From assembly GCA_015061245.1 (NCBI GenBank), contig SUWY01000020.1, forward strand, positions 1 to 38,625: a DNA stretch of 38,625 nucleotides. Reading direction: 5' to 3'. This DNA comes from Bacteroidales bacterium. GTDB lineage: Bacteria > Bacteroidota > Bacteroidia > Bacteroidales > Marinifilaceae. Positions 1 through 8,984 of the stretch are shown here, piece by piece. Each line of letters opens with the position of its first letter. Positions within the stretch are counted from its first letter, which is position 1. Both the position numbers and the translations under genes were made by a program. The notes beneath the pieces are model-generated. The model saw only the letters and a list, made by a program, of their open reading frames with translations. It had not been told where the DNA came from and did not search any database.

Positions 1-80
1 TTTCACCTTTTCCCTTTCACCTTTCCCTGTTCCCTTCCCCTTTCACCTGTTCCCTTTCACCTTTCCCCTTTCACCTTCTC
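1..80. repeat. Degenerate heptamer-like CTTTCAC/CTTTCCC tract
   Basis: Pyrimidine-rich minisatellite made of imperfect 6-8 bp words such as CTTTCAC, CTTTCCC and CTGTTCC. It abuts the stop codon of the helicase gene. Its reverse complement carries the word GGTGAAAGG, which also occurs in the intergenic tract near 32870-32922, so the two look like members of one repeat family. No coding potential is visible. Confidence 0.75.
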
Positions 81-1388
81 TTATCTCTTCTTCTTTTTCA
101 AGCGGCCCTCGCGGTTGCGGTCGAGACGAGATTTTTGTGGTGTTTTACTATTTTTGGCCGATTTTGCATGGAAGGCTCCGCCACCCTCGGGTTTGCTTGA
201 GTTCTGGTAGGCAATGTTTCTAGTTTGTACCTTCTCCTCGTCAAGTAAAACTTCCGATATTGCTACATTGTCAGGGAATGGAACCTCCTCAATCTCGTTG
301 CCAACTAATTTCTGTATGTTTTCGAATAGAGGAATCTCTTTTTCTCCAACGAAACTGATAGCAACTCCATCTTTTCCTGCACGACCGGTTCTTCCAATTC
401 TGTGGATATACTCCTCGGGTTCGAATGGAATGTCGAAGTTGATTACGTGGCTGATATCTTGAACGTCAATTCCACGTGCTGCAACATCAGATGAGACCAA
501 GATTCTTGAGCGTCCCTCTTTGAACGCTTTCAATGCATTCAGACGAGTATTTTGAGCTTTATTTGAGTGTATAATGCTTAGTTCATCTTTCCAAACGTCG
601 GCAAGTTTGTCGGTAATTCTGTCTGCATTCTTTTTGCTCTCGGTAAATACCATTACTCTTGTGAATACCTCTTTGTTTTCAAGTAGTCCCTTTAACAAAT
701 TGATCTTTGTCATTATGTTGGGAACGCTAATATAGAATTGGTCGATATTCTCAACTGTCGTGGCTTGAGGTGTTACCTCTATTCTGGCAGGATTTACTAA
801 AAACTCTTCTGCAATCTTAGCAACTGAGTCAGAGAATGTTGCAGAGAATAGCATGGTTTGGTGTTTTGGTATTACACCCATAATTGAGCGCAATTGTGGC
901 ATGAATCCCAAGTCTAACATTCTGTCGGCTTCGTCCACAACAACTGTTTTGATGTCTTGTGTTCGGATAATACGGTTGAAGTATATGTCCATGAAACGTC
1001 CGGGGGTTGCAACAATAAGGTCTGCGCCCTCGTTCACTTTTGCCTGTTGTGTGCGGATATTTGTACCTCCATATATTCCTATGCAGCGAATGTCCATATA
1101 TTCGGTCAATAGTTCAACTGCTTCGCAAACTTGAACTACCAATTCGCGGGTTGGTACAACAACCAATGCACGTGGAAAACGACCTTGTGCGTAGTGTAGT
1201 TTTACCAATATAGGCATAAGGTAGGCTAAAGTTTTACCTGTTCCTGTTTGAGCAATACCTATTATATCCTGTCCCGATTTGGCAACCGAGAAAATTTGTT
1301 CCTGAATTGGGGTTGGGGTTTCAAAACCCGCATCCTCAAGTGCGTTTAAAATGGGTTTTGTGAGTTTTAAATCTGCAAATGTTGCCAT
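81..1388 (-). CDS. DEAD-box ATP-dependent RNA helicase (RhlE-like)
   Basis: A 435-residue superfamily 2 RNA helicase that should unwind RNA duplexes in ribosome assembly or mRNA turnover. The Q motif lies at the N-terminus (FADLKL, then TPTPIQ). Motif I AQTGTGKT is at about 46-53, PTREL near 80, TPGR near 128, DEAD at 152-155, SAT near 182, then ARGID and HRIGRTGRAG in the second RecA-like lobe. The C-terminus is a basic tail ending in RLKKKKR, typical of RNA-contacting tails. It is transcribed alone, divergent from the small HTH gene. A minus-strand -7 box TAATTTTG (1447-1454) lies upstream. The subfamily is assigned by overall resemblance to RhlE and could be a neighbouring DEAD-box group. 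Confidence 0.93.
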   Translation of the reverse strand: MATFADLKLTKPILNALEDAGFETPTPIQEQIFSVAKSGQDIIGIAQTGTGKTLAYLMPILVKLHYAQGRFPRALVVVPTRELVVQVCEAVELLTEYMDIRCIGIYGGTNIRTQQAKVNEGADLIVATPGRFMDIYFNRIIRTQDIKTVVVDEADRMLDLGFMPQLRSIMGVIPKHQTMLFSATFSDSVAKIAEEFLVNPARIEVTPQATTVENIDQFYISVPNIMTKINLLKGLLENKEVFTRVMVFTESKKNADRITDKLADVWKDELSIIHSNKAQNTRLNALKAFKEGRSRILVSSDVAARGIDVQDISHVINFDIPFEPEEYIHRIGRTGRAGKDGVAISFVGEKEIPLFENIQKLVGNEIEEVPFPDNVAISEVLLDEEKVQTRNIAYQNSSKPEGGGAFHAKSAKNSKTPQKSRLDRNREGRLKKKKR

Positions 1389-1446
1389 CTTAGAAAAATT
1401 TTATGCAATATTTCATCCTTTGTTTGGGATTATTTTAAGTTTGGTG

Positions 1447-1454
1447 CAAAATTA
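1447..1454 (-). promoter_or_regulatory. Bacteroidetes -7 box upstream of the helicase
   Basis: The minus strand reads TAATTTTG, a perfect TAnnTTTG match about 60 bp upstream of the helicase ATG. No clear TTTG box is seen 20 bp further upstream, so the assignment rests on the -7 element. Confidence 0.5.
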
Positions 1455-1550
1455 CTAAAAAAAACGATATGAATTTTAAAAATTAATAGCCTGAAAATTA
1501 GTCTTTTGTGCGATAAGCAAAAAAAATCTTAATTATTCGAAAACGTTTTC

Positions 1551-1582
1551 TTTGGATTACGAAAAAAAACTATTTATCTTTA
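1551..1582 (+). promoter_or_regulatory. Promoter of the small HTH gene
   Basis: TTTG at 1551-1554 is followed after exactly 20 bp by TATCTTTA (7 of 8 positions of TAnnTTTG). A start near 1589 would give a leader of about 38 nt before the ATG at 1627. Confidence 0.6.
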
Positions 1583-1626
1583 CGGTAGCAAATAATGATA
1601 AGTCAAATCAATAAAATATTAAGGCT

Positions 1627-1869
1627 ATGAGTATAATGATTACATTCGACGAGCTACGTCGCATCAAAGACAGTTTGCCTACAGGAAGTATGCAGAAAAT
1701 TGCAGATGAGTTGGGTATCAGTCCAGAGACTGTTCGTAACTATTTTGGTGGCGACGATTATGAGAAAGGTAAATCAACAGGTTTGCATATCGAGCAAGGA
1801 CCCGGTGGTGGTTTGGTGTGCATCGATGACGATACTATATTGAACAAGGCTAAAGAGTTAATCGGTTAA
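1627..1869 (+). CDS. Small helix-turn-helix DNA-binding protein
   Basis: An 80-residue protein. Residues about 20-38 (GSMQKIADELGISPETVRN) have the pattern of a helix-turn-helix: a short positioning helix, a Gly-containing turn and a recognition helix. The rest is a short Gly-rich, acidic segment (EQGPGGGLVCIDDD). Small proteins of this layout are common in Bacteroidales and annotated only as DNA-binding proteins; targets are unknown. It has its own promoter-like sequence and a strong hairpin terminator, so it looks monocistronic. An in-frame ATG at 1636 would shorten it by three residues and cannot be excluded. Confidence 0.85.
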   Translation: MSIMITFDELRRIKDSLPTGSMQKIADELGISPETVRNYFGGDDYEKGKSTGLHIEQGPGGGLVCIDDDTILNKAKELIG

Positions 1870-1908
1870 TATAAGGCGTTATTGATTTTCATGTTAGTTT
1901 TTTACATC

Positions 1909-1938
1909 GTAAGGGTGTGCTGTGAAGCACACCCTTAC
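1909..1938. terminator. Hairpin terminator between convergent genes
   Basis: A perfect 13-bp inverted repeat (GTAAGGGTGTGCT / AGCACACCCTTAC) with a 4-nt loop GTGA. It sits between the HTH gene (+) and the DUF4251 gene (-), so it may serve both. The T tract after the stem is weak. Confidence 0.85.
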
Positions 1939-2002
1939 TGTTTGTAGAGTTTTAATCCCTTGATTTATAGTGTTCCGGCTTGATAGGTGCAGTTTGTGCA
2001 GA

Positions 2003-2590
2003 TTACGGAGTTACAAAGCCGCTTCTGTATATTCCGGACTCAGAGGTTGGTACCAAGTATCCAGAAAAAGTCAAGTTGTTAGAACTGAATGCCGGATATA
2101 CAGTTCCTGTTGCATAGTTGTTACCGGCGTTAACTGTAATCTGCACATCTGCATTTAATGTCATTCCATTAACATCGAAATCATAAATTATTCCTCCATT
2201 TTTAGTTGTGGTCATCTGCATACCCGATGGAGATCCTTCAAGTGTTATTCCGCCCAATCCATTCGGGCCGTTAACAACATCGTTAAATGCCAATTGAAGA
2301 TATACAGTGTTTCCATCAAATTGGATGAAATTTGTCATGCCGCTAACCACATAGCTGTTTCCATCGGGACCATATAGTGTGTTTGCGGTAAGAACCCAAT
2401 TTTTCTCTTCAATAGCTGTTTCGGCTTTTTGAAATGCCTCTTGATTTGCCTCTTGCATAGCTGCTTTCTTTGCGGCTCTGGCTTGTGCTCTGGCTTGCTG
2501 TTTCGGGGTCTGTGCGCTTTGTGCTGATGCAACTCCGCATACTCCCATAAAGGCAATGATTAGAGCTAGAATAGTAGTAGTTCGCTTCAT
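2003..2590 (-). CDS. DUF4251 family exported protein
   Basis: A 195-residue protein with a clear N-terminal signal peptide (MKRTTTILALIIAFMGVCGVASAQ region) cut after ASAQ. A lysine/alanine-rich linker rich in QARAQARAAKKAA-type sequence follows. The C-terminal about 130 residues match the DUF4251 pattern by eye: NWVLTANTLYGPDG, SGMTNFIQFDG, a GPNGLGGITLEG turn and a closing NNLTFSGYLVP strand, suggesting a beta-rich periplasmic or surface domain. Function is unknown in the family. It lies downstream of rpoD but is separated from it by a terminator. Confidence 0.85.
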   Translation of the reverse strand: MKRTTTILALIIAFMGVCGVASAQSAQTPKQQARAQARAAKKAAMQEANQEAFQKAETAIEEKNWVLTANTLYGPDGNSYVVSGMTNFIQFDGNTVYLQLAFNDVVNGPNGLGGITLEGSPSGMQMTTTKNGGIIYDFDVNGMTLNADVQITVNAGNNYATGTVYPAFSSNNLTFSGYLVPTSESGIYRSGFVTP

Positions 2591-2692
2591 ATCACATATT
2601 TATTAAACATTTGTGATTGATTTACGAACTAACCTTGATTATTGTTTAAATCTATGTCTTAATTAATATTTCTAATTGCTAATGGTTAATTA

Positions 2693-2720
2693 AAAAAGGG
2701 AGCCGTTTAGCTCCCTTTTT
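2693..2720. terminator. Bidirectional terminator after rpoD
   Basis: AAAAAGGGAGC - CGTTTA - GCTCCCTTTTT forms an 11-bp stem whose outer pairs are A:T. In either orientation a GC stem is followed by T's. It lies just downstream of rpoD on the minus strand. Confidence 0.9.
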
Positions 2721-2763
2721 ACTCTTCTCTCCGTCTTTATCTAGTTGACGGTGTGGGCATATC

Positions 2764-3624
2764 TTAGCCCAAATAGCTCTTCAATAATTTTGAGCGCGAT
2801 TGTTGACGAAGTCTGCGGATAGCCTTCTCTTTAATTTGACGTACACGCTCTCTGGTCAAGCCGAATTTCTCTCCAATCTCCTCTAGTGTCATCTCCTGAC
2901 TTCCAATTCCGAAGAAGAGTTTAACAATGTCTCGCTCACGGTCGGTTAGTGTGCTAAGTGCGCGCTCAACCTCGGTTGATAGTGACTCATTGATAAGTGT
3001 TCTGTCTGCAACCGGTGAATCATCGTTTACCAACACATCAAGCAAGCTGTTATCCTCGCCCTCTACGAATGGTGCGTCAACCGAGATGTGGCGTCCTGAA
3101 ACTCGCATGGTATCTGCCACCTTATCTGCCGGAAGTTGCAACTTCTCTGCCAACTCCTCGGGTGATGGCTTTCTCTCATGCTCCTGCTCAAAACGTGCAT
3201 ACGCTTTGTTGATTTTGTTCAGTGAGCCAACCTGGTTCAATGGAAGACGGACAATTCTACTCTGCTCAGCCAAAGCCTGCAAGATTGATTGACGGATCCA
3301 CCATACGGCATAAGAGATGAATTTGAAACCTCTGGTCTCGTCGAACTTCTCTGCAGCGCGAATCAATCCCAAGTTACCCTCATTAATCAAGTCTGGTAGA
3401 CTAAGGCCTTGGTTTTGGTACTGTTTTGCTACAGAGACAACGAAACGCAAGTTTGCTTTGGTCAATGTCTCCAATGCTGCGCGGTTTCCCTTTCTAATCT
3501 CACGAGCCAATTCAACCTCACGCTCCACTGAAATAAGCTCCTCTTTTCCGATCTCTTGTAGGTACTTATCAAGCGATGCGCTCTCTCTGTTGGTAATTGA
3601 CTTTGTGATTTTTAATTGTCTCAT
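2764..3624 (-). CDS. rpoD: Primary RNA polymerase sigma factor (RpoD/SigA, Bacteroidetes type)
   Basis: A 286-residue housekeeping sigma factor. It starts with region 1.2 ([16 protein letters not shown]) and lacks the long region 1.1 of proteobacterial sigma 70, as expected in Bacteroidetes. Region 2 holds [30 protein letters not shown] and the -10 reading segment [10 protein letters not shown]. Region 3 follows, and region 4 carries [10 protein letters not shown]-like and [18 protein letters not shown] helices that read the upstream box. This protein should recognise the TTTG and TAnnTTTG boxes seen across the window. The gene has its own promoter, an unusually strong ribosome-binding site and a terminator. 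Confidence in identity is very high. Confidence 0.97.
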   Translation of the reverse strand: MRQLKITKSITNRESASLDKYLQEIGKEELISVEREVELAREIRKGNRAALETLTKANLRFVVSVAKQYQNQGLSLPDLINEGNLGLIRAAEKFDETRGFKFISYAVWWIRQSILQALAEQSRIVRLPLNQVGSLNKINKAYARFEQEHERKPSPEELAEKLQLPADKVADTMRVSGRHISVDAPFVEGEDNSLLDVLVNDDSPVADRTLINESLSTEVERALSTLTDRERDIVKLFFGIGSQEMTLEEIGEKFGLTRERVRQIKEKAIRRLRQQSRSKLLKSYLG

Positions 3625-3630
3625 TTTTTT

Positions 3631-3637
3631 CCTCCTT
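3631..3637 (-). promoter_or_regulatory. Strong Shine-Dalgarno site of rpoD
   Basis: The minus strand reads AAGGAGG with six bases before the ATG. Most genes here have weak or no such site, so this one stands out. Confidence 0.65.
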
Positions 3638-3658
3638 CGTTTTTTCGCAAATTCGATG

Positions 3659-3689
3659 CAAAGGTACGGAAAAATAACGAGATTTCCAA
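3659..3689 (-). promoter_or_regulatory. rpoD promoter
   Basis: On the minus strand TTG (3687-3689) is followed after exactly 20 bp by TACCTTTG (3659-3666), a perfect -7 box. The site lies in the short gap between htrA and rpoD, so rpoD can be transcribed independently of htrA. Confidence 0.75.
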
Positions 3690-3698
3690 TACCCTTTC

Positions 3699-4877
3699 TT
3701 AATTATTTATTTGCCCATTTATGTACGCATTTTCCAGCGTGATGGTTGTGGTATTTTTCTTGCCGTTACGATAGGTTTCAATTTCAACGTTGTCGCCTGG
3801 GCGAGATTTAGTTAGAACCTCTTTTAGCTCTGCAAAATTGGTGATTCCTTTGCCTCCGAATTTGGTTATGACATCGCCACTCTTTAAGCCACTTTTTTCG
3901 GCAGCTCCGTTGCGAAGAGTCTCGGCAATGTAAATTCCGTGCTCTTGTTCAACGCCTAAACGTTGGGCAATCTCCGGGGTTAGTTCGATGATAGAGATGT
4001 TTAAGGCAGCCTTTTGCGAGCTTCCGTATTGTAGGATATCTTCAATCACTCGTTTGGCAACATTTGACGGGATTGCGAATGAGTATCCTGAGTAGCTCCC
4101 GGTGGGAGATTGGATTGCTGTGTTGATTCCAATCAAGTCTCCATACATATTTACAAGAGCTCCGCCACTATTGCCCGGGTTGATTGCAGCGTCGGTTTGG
4201 ATGAATGTTTCAAAACTCATTCTGCCTCCCGATAGTGGACGCGATGTGGCACTGATAATTCCTGCTGTAACGGTAGATGTCAGGTTATATGGGTTACCAA
4301 CTGCCAATACCCACTCTCCAAGTTCTATCTCGTCGGAGTTCCCGAATGTGATTGCTTTAAGTGAGTCTGCATCAATCTTTAAAAGGGCAATGTCTGTCTC
4401 GGGGTCTCGTCCTATTAACTCAGCGTTGTACTCCTTTTTGTTGCTCAAAACCACCTTGATATCGGCGCTTCCTTCAATAACATGGTTGTTGGTAATGATG
4501 TAACCGTCGGGGGTTACAATTACTCCTGATCCGCTGCCTTGTGCTCCGGGGTATTCGCGTAGCCGTGGTGCTGCTCCAAAATAGTACTCAAGCGGGTTTA
4601 CCAAATATGTCTTGCCACGGCTTTGTGTCTTTATGTGAACAACGCTCTCGACGGTCTTTTGTGCAGCCGATCGAAGGTCTACATATTGGTATGAGTCGCT
4701 TATGGGGACAATGTCGTTATTTGTGTTAAAAACTGTCTGGGTCAAGGTGGCTACCTGGGGTGTTGTTTGGGTAGGCGAGGGCTCATGTGTGGCCTCGCCC
4801 GGATTGATGATATATATTGCTGCTATTCCACCTAAGAAACCTATAGCAGCAGTGCATATTGCTTTAAAAATCTTCAT
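3699..4877 (-). CDS. HtrA/DegP-family periplasmic serine protease
   Basis: A 392-residue S1C protease that should degrade or refold damaged envelope proteins. An N-terminal hydrophobic segment (about 4-24) acts as a signal or membrane anchor. The trypsin-like domain shows the triad: His132 in NNHVIEG, Asp162 in [11 protein letters not shown] and Ser237 in [10 protein letters not shown] single PDZ domain occupies about 290-380 ([23 protein letters not shown] region). With one PDZ domain it is shorter than typical two-PDZ DegP. It sits upstream of rpoD on the same strand with a 74-bp gap that contains the rpoD promoter, and is divergent from the nqr operon. Confidence 0.93.
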   Translation of the reverse strand: MKIFKAICTAAIGFLGGIAAIYIINPGEATHEPSPTQTTPQVATLTQTVFNTNNDIVPISDSYQYVDLRSAAQKTVESVVHIKTQSRGKTYLVNPLEYYFGAAPRLREYPGAQGSGSGVIVTPDGYIITNNHVIEGSADIKVVLSNKKEYNAELIGRDPETDIALLKIDADSLKAITFGNSDEIELGEWVLAVGNPYNLTSTVTAGIISATSRPLSGGRMSFETFIQTDAAINPGNSGGALVNMYGDLIGINTAIQSPTGSYSGYSFAIPSNVAKRVIEDILQYGSSQKAALNISIIELTPEIAQRLGVEQEHGIYIAETLRNGAAEKSGLKSGDVITKFGGKGITNFAELKEVLTKSRPGDNVEIETYRNGKKNTTTITLENAYINGQINN

Positions 4878-5032
4878 TCTTCTCTGTTTTATTAGTTTGC
4901 GTCTGCAATTATAACGCTTTATTTTTAATTGTGTGTCATGTAGTTGGAAGATTTATGGAACTTTAACGTTACTAAATTAATTTTAGTTAATTTTTTGGCT
5001 CTTTTTTTCGTGGAAAAGTCTATATACTTTTG

Positions 5033-5040
5033 TAACTTTG
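5033..5040 (+). promoter_or_regulatory. nqr operon -7 box
   Basis: TAACTTTG is a perfect TAnnTTTG match about 78 bp before nqrA. Transcription would start near 5047, inside a 7-bp inverted repeat TTAATTG-N5-CAATTAA (5045-5063) that could be an operator; that last point is speculation. Confidence 0.6.
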
Positions 5041-5117
5041 CACTTTAATTGTGTGGCAATTAAATTAGAGATAATTAAACATAATTTAATATAAACAATC
5101 AAATAGCTTAAAAGAAC

Positions 5118-6458
5118 ATGTCCAAGGTAATTAAATTGAAAAAGGGCCTCGACATTAATCTTTGCGGAAAGGCTGAGCCTGAGGTTAAAGGTGCGATAAA
5201 GAGCAATCTTTATGCAGTGAAACCTACAGATTTCAAGGCTTTGACTCCAAAGTTAAGTGTTAAGGTGGGCGATACTGTTCTTGCAGGTGATGCACTTTTC
5301 GTGGATAAGTTGAATCCAGAGGTTAAGTTCGTCTCTCCTGTAAGCGGTAAAGTCGTGGAGGTTGCCAGAGGAGAGCGTCGTAAACTGCTTGCTGTTGTAG
5401 TTGAGGCAGACTCAAAGACAGAGTACAAGAAGTTTGATGTTCAGAGTGGCACAAAAGAGGCTATCAAGGCTACAATGCTTGATGCCGGAGTATGGCCAAT
5501 GGTTATTCAGCGTCCATACGGTATCATTGCGAATGCAAATGTAGAGCCAAAGGCGATTTACGTTTCTGCATTCGATTCAGCTCCATTGGCTCCTGATTAT
5601 CAGGTTGCATTGAAGGGAAAAGAGGCTGATTTGAACAAAGGTTTCGAGATTCTTTCTAAGTTAGCAGGCAAGCCTGTGAATTTGGGATTGAAGGTAGGAA
5701 TGGAGAGTTCAATCTTCGCTTCAATGAAAAATGTGGAGATTAACTATTTCGACGGTCCACACCCTGCAGGTAATGTGGGTATTCAGATTGCTCACACTTC
5801 ACCAATCAACAAGGGTGAGTATGTGTGGACTGTAAATATTCAGGATGTAGCTATTATCGGACATCTTTTCAATAGCGGTAACTACGTTGCTGAGAAGGTT
5901 GTTGCTGTTGCCGGTTCAGGTGTTGCAACTCCAGCTTACTATCAGGTTACTGCCGGAGTTAAGATGGATGCTTTGTTGGCTTCACAAAAGGTTGCTGACA
6001 ACTATCGTGTGATTTGCGGTAATGTTTTGACAGGAACTAAGGTTGCTCGTGAGTGTTACATGTGCTACTACACAAATGTTGTTACTGTAATTCCTGAAGG
6101 AGATCACTACGAGTTTATGGGTTGGATGATGCCTGGAACCAAGAAGTTCTCTGCAACTCGTTTGTTTGGCTCATTCTTGTGTCCTAAGAAGGTTTACGAT
6201 CTTGATACCAACTACAATGGCGAGGGTCGTGCATTCGTTGTTTCAGGACAGTATGAGAAAGTATTGCCAATGGACATCTATCCTGTTTACCTTTTGAAGG
6301 CTGCTTTGGCAGGTGATATTGATCAAATGGAGCAGTTGGGAATTTACGAGGTAATTCCCGAGGATATGGCTCTTTGCGAGTTCGTATGTACATCTAAGAT
6401 TCCTGTACAGGAGATTTTGGATAACGGAATTGCTTTGATGATGAAGGAGACCAACTAA
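5118..6458 (+). CDS. nqrA: Na+-translocating NADH:quinone reductase subunit A
   Basis: A 446-residue subunit of the Na+-pumping NADH dehydrogenase. NqrA is the peripheral cytoplasmic subunit that helps form the quinone site. It begins with KVIKLKKGLDINLCGKAE and has the PHPAGNVGIQIAH segment typical of the family; no membrane spans are visible. It is first in the order nqrABCDEF, with 15 bp to nqrB. In Bacteroidales this enzyme recycles NADH and builds the sodium gradient during fermentation. Confidence 0.97.
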   Translation: MSKVIKLKKGLDINLCGKAEPEVKGAIKSNLYAVKPTDFKALTPKLSVKVGDTVLAGDALFVDKLNPEVKFVSPVSGKVVEVARGERRKLLAVVVEADSKTEYKKFDVQSGTKEAIKATMLDAGVWPMVIQRPYGIIANANVEPKAIYVSAFDSAPLAPDYQVALKGKEADLNKGFEILSKLAGKPVNLGLKVGMESSIFASMKNVEINYFDGPHPAGNVGIQIAHTSPINKGEYVWTVNIQDVAIIGHLFNSGNYVAEKVVAVAGSGVATPAYYQVTAGVKMDALLASQKVADNYRVICGNVLTGTKVARECYMCYYTNVVTVIPEGDHYEFMGWMMPGTKKFSATRLFGSFLCPKKVYDLDTNYNGEGRAFVVSGQYEKVLPMDIYPVYLLKAALAGDIDQMEQLGIYEVIPEDMALCEFVCTSKIPVQEILDNGIALMMKETN

Positions 6459-6473
6459 TTAAATTTTGACAGA

Positions 6474-7601
6474 ATGAAGTGTTTACGTGAATTTTTAGAT
6501 AAACAGAAACCTCAGTTTTGCGAGGGCGGAAAGTTTGCAAAATTGCACTCTGTCTTCACCGGATTTGAGTCATTTCTGTTCGTGCCGAACACAGTAACTT
6601 CAAAGGGTTCACACATCCGCGATGCAGTGGATTTGAAGCGTACCATGATTGCTGTTGTTATAGCATTGGTTCCTGCTTTGCTATTCGGTATTTATAATGT
6701 GGGATATCAGCACTATTTGGCACTTGGTCAGGATGCATCTTTCTGGTGCATGATTGGCTTCGGATTGTTGAAGGTGCTTCCAATGATTATAGTTTCATAT
6801 GTCGTTGGACTTGGTATTGAGTTTACTGTTGCTCAGATTAAGGGACATGAGATTAACGAGGGATTCCTTGTTTCAGGAATCTTGATTCCAATGGTTATGC
6901 CTGTTGAGGCTCCACTATGGATGGTGGCTGTTTCAACTGCTTTTGCTGTTATCATTGGTAAGGAGATCTTTGGAGGTACAGGTATGAATATCTGGAACCC
7001 TGCATTGGTTGCTCGTGCGTTCTTCTTCTTTGCATATCCAAGTATGATTACAGGTGATAAAGTTTGGGTTGCTAACTCTTATGGAGCTACCGATGCTATC
7101 TCTGCTGCAACTCCTCTTGCTAATCAGGTGTCAGGAGATTGTGGTGTTACCTTATGTGATAGCATTATAGGTTTGATTCCTGGAGCTATCGGTGAGACCT
7201 CTGTAGTTGCAATTCTTATCGGAGCTGTGATTTTGTTGGCAACAGGCGTTGCAAGCTGGCGTACAATGCTCTCTGTATTTGTAGGAGGTTTTGTAATGTC
7301 ATTGGTAATCATGGGTAACGTTAATGATGCATTATTGCAGTTGTGTCTTGGAGGATTTGCATTCGGTGCTGTATTTATGGCAACCGATCCTGTAACATCG
7401 GCTCAGACAAATGTTGGTAAATACGTTTATGGATTGTTGGTAGGAGTTATGGCAATTCTTATCCGTTTGAAGAACCCTGGTTATCCAGAGGGAATGATGA
7501 TGGCTATCTTGCTTATGAACTCGTTTGCTCCACTTATCGACTGGGTAGTTGTTCAGGCAAATATCAACCGTCGTATGAAACGTGCAAAAGTTAACGCTTA
7601 A
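6474..7601 (+). CDS. nqrB: Na+-translocating NADH:quinone reductase subunit B
   Basis: A 375-residue integral membrane subunit with about ten hydrophobic spans. It carries a covalently bound FMN in the family and forms part of the Na+ channel. The expected flavinylation threonine is Thr213 within S-A-A-T-P-L; many family members have S-G-A-T there, so the Gly-to-Ala change is a small oddity with the acceptor Thr kept. The conserved GGTGMNIWNPALVARAF stretch is present at about 167-183. It is followed at 17 bp by nqrC. Confidence 0.97.
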   Translation: MKCLREFLDKQKPQFCEGGKFAKLHSVFTGFESFLFVPNTVTSKGSHIRDAVDLKRTMIAVVIALVPALLFGIYNVGYQHYLALGQDASFWCMIGFGLLKVLPMIIVSYVVGLGIEFTVAQIKGHEINEGFLVSGILIPMVMPVEAPLWMVAVSTAFAVIIGKEIFGGTGMNIWNPALVARAFFFFAYPSMITGDKVWVANSYGATDAISAATPLANQVSGDCGVTLCDSIIGLIPGAIGETSVVAILIGAVILLATGVASWRTMLSVFVGGFVMSLVIMGNVNDALLQLCLGGFAFGAVFMATDPVTSAQTNVGKYVYGLLVGVMAILIRLKNPGYPEGMMMAILLMNSFAPLIDWVVVQANINRRMKRAKVNA

Positions 7602-7602
7602 T

Positions 7603-7610
7603 AAAGGAGG
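7603..7610 (+). promoter_or_regulatory. Strong Shine-Dalgarno site of nqrC
   Basis: AAAGGAGG ends 8 bp before the nqrC ATG. It is the clearest ribosome-binding site in the operon and supports the start at 7619. Confidence 0.65.
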
Positions 7611-7618
7611 ATATAGAG

Positions 7619-8323
7619 ATGAATACACAGAGTAATTCTTACACCTTTATATATTCTGTGGTAATGGTTGTGATTGTGGCAGCTCTTTTGTCAGTAATCT
7701 CATTGTCATTGAAACCATTCCAGGATGCTAATATAAAGAATGAGAAGAGACAGAATATCCTTAGTGCGGCTAACATTGACGTTTTACCAGCCGAGGCTGA
7801 GGAGAATTATACAAAGTATATTACAGAATCATTCGTTGTAAATGCTCAAAACCAAAAGATTGATGGCGTTGAGGCTTTCAATGTAGATATTGCTAAGGAG
7901 TACAAGAAGCCTGCTGCAGAGCGTCAGTTACCTGTATTTGTTGCAGAGATTGATGGAGCAAAGAAGTATATTCTTCCAATGTACGGAGCAGGACTTTGGG
8001 GTGCAATTTGGGGATACGTATCTTTCAACGAGGATAAGAATACCGTTTACGGAATCTTCTTTGACCACGCAGGAGAGACCCCTGGATTGGGTGCTGAGAT
8101 TACAAATAAGGAGAAATTCAAAAAATTCTTTGCAGATAAGAAGGCATTCAATGCAAATGGAGAGCGTATCTTGAAGGTAAGTAAGGGAGCATCTTCAAAG
8201 GGATTGAGCGCTACCGAGGTAGATGCTATCTCTGGAGGTACAATCACATCAAATGCTGTTGATGCAATGCTTGCAGACTATTTTGAGAGTTATAAGGCTT
8301 TCTTGAGTAATAACCAAAATTAA
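7619..8323 (+). CDS. nqrC: Na+-translocating NADH:quinone reductase subunit C
   Basis: A 234-residue subunit with one N-terminal membrane span (about 9-31) and a periplasmic FMN-binding domain. The flavin acceptor is Thr208 in SGGTITS, the NqrC/RnfG signature. The segment LPMYGAGLWGAIWGYV and the motif GETPGLGAEI are also family hallmarks. It lies between nqrB and nqrD, with 11 bp to the latter. Confidence 0.97.
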   Translation: MNTQSNSYTFIYSVVMVVIVAALLSVISLSLKPFQDANIKNEKRQNILSAANIDVLPAEAEENYTKYITESFVVNAQNQKIDGVEAFNVDIAKEYKKPAAERQLPVFVAEIDGAKKYILPMYGAGLWGAIWGYVSFNEDKNTVYGIFFDHAGETPGLGAEITNKEKFKKFFADKKAFNANGERILKVSKGASSKGLSATEVDAISGGTITSNAVDAMLADYFESYKAFLSNNQN

Positions 8324-8334
8324 TGTAGAGGAGT

Positions 8335-8970
8335 ATGAGCGCACTATTTTCAGATAAGAACAGACAGGCTTTGTTGGGCCCGTTGAGTGCAAATAACCCT
8401 GTTCTTGTACAGATTTTGGGTATTTGCTCTGCCTTGGCTGTAACTTCACAGTTGAAGCCGGCATTCGTTATGGGATTGTCAGTGACAGTTGTTTGTGCTT
8501 TTGCAAACGTAATCCTTTCACTTTTGAGAAATACAATTCCTAACAGAATTCGTATTATCGTGCAGTTGGTTGTTGTGGCTGCATTGGTAATCATTGTGGA
8601 TCAGGTTTTGAAGGCATTTGTTTACGATGTTAGTAAGCAGCTTTCAGTATATGTAGGTTTGATTATTACAAACTGTATTATCATGGGACGTATTGAGGCA
8701 TTTGCATTGGCTAACAAGCCATGGCCATCGCTTCTTGACGGTATAGGTAACGGTTTGGGATATGGAATGATTCTTGTAATCGTAGCATTTGTTCGTGAGT
8801 TGCTTGGAGCCGGCACATTGTTCGGATTTAAAGTATTCCCACAGGCATTCTACGATTGGGGATATATGAACAACGGTTTGATGCTTATGGCTCCAATGCC
8901 ATTGATCCTTATCGGATTGATTGTATGGTATCACAGAGCGAAAAACCCGGATATGATTGAGAACAATTAA
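8335..8970 (+). CDS. nqrD: Na+-translocating NADH:quinone reductase subunit D
   Basis: A 211-residue, six-span membrane subunit. The paired cysteines that hold the buried iron centre with NqrE are visible in LGICSAL near the N-terminus and ITNCIIMGR in the middle. The protein is homologous to NqrE in inverted topology. The start is preceded by GAGGAG. There are 14 bp to nqrE. Confidence 0.96.
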   Translation: MSALFSDKNRQALLGPLSANNPVLVQILGICSALAVTSQLKPAFVMGLSVTVVCAFANVILSLLRNTIPNRIRIIVQLVVVAALVIIVDQVLKAFVYDVSKQLSVYVGLIITNCIIMGRIEAFALANKPWPSLLDGIGNGLGYGMILVIVAFVRELLGAGTLFGFKVFPQAFYDWGYMNNGLMLMAPMPLILIGLIVWYHRAKNPDMIENN

Positions 8971-8984
8971 AGAGGTAAAAGATT

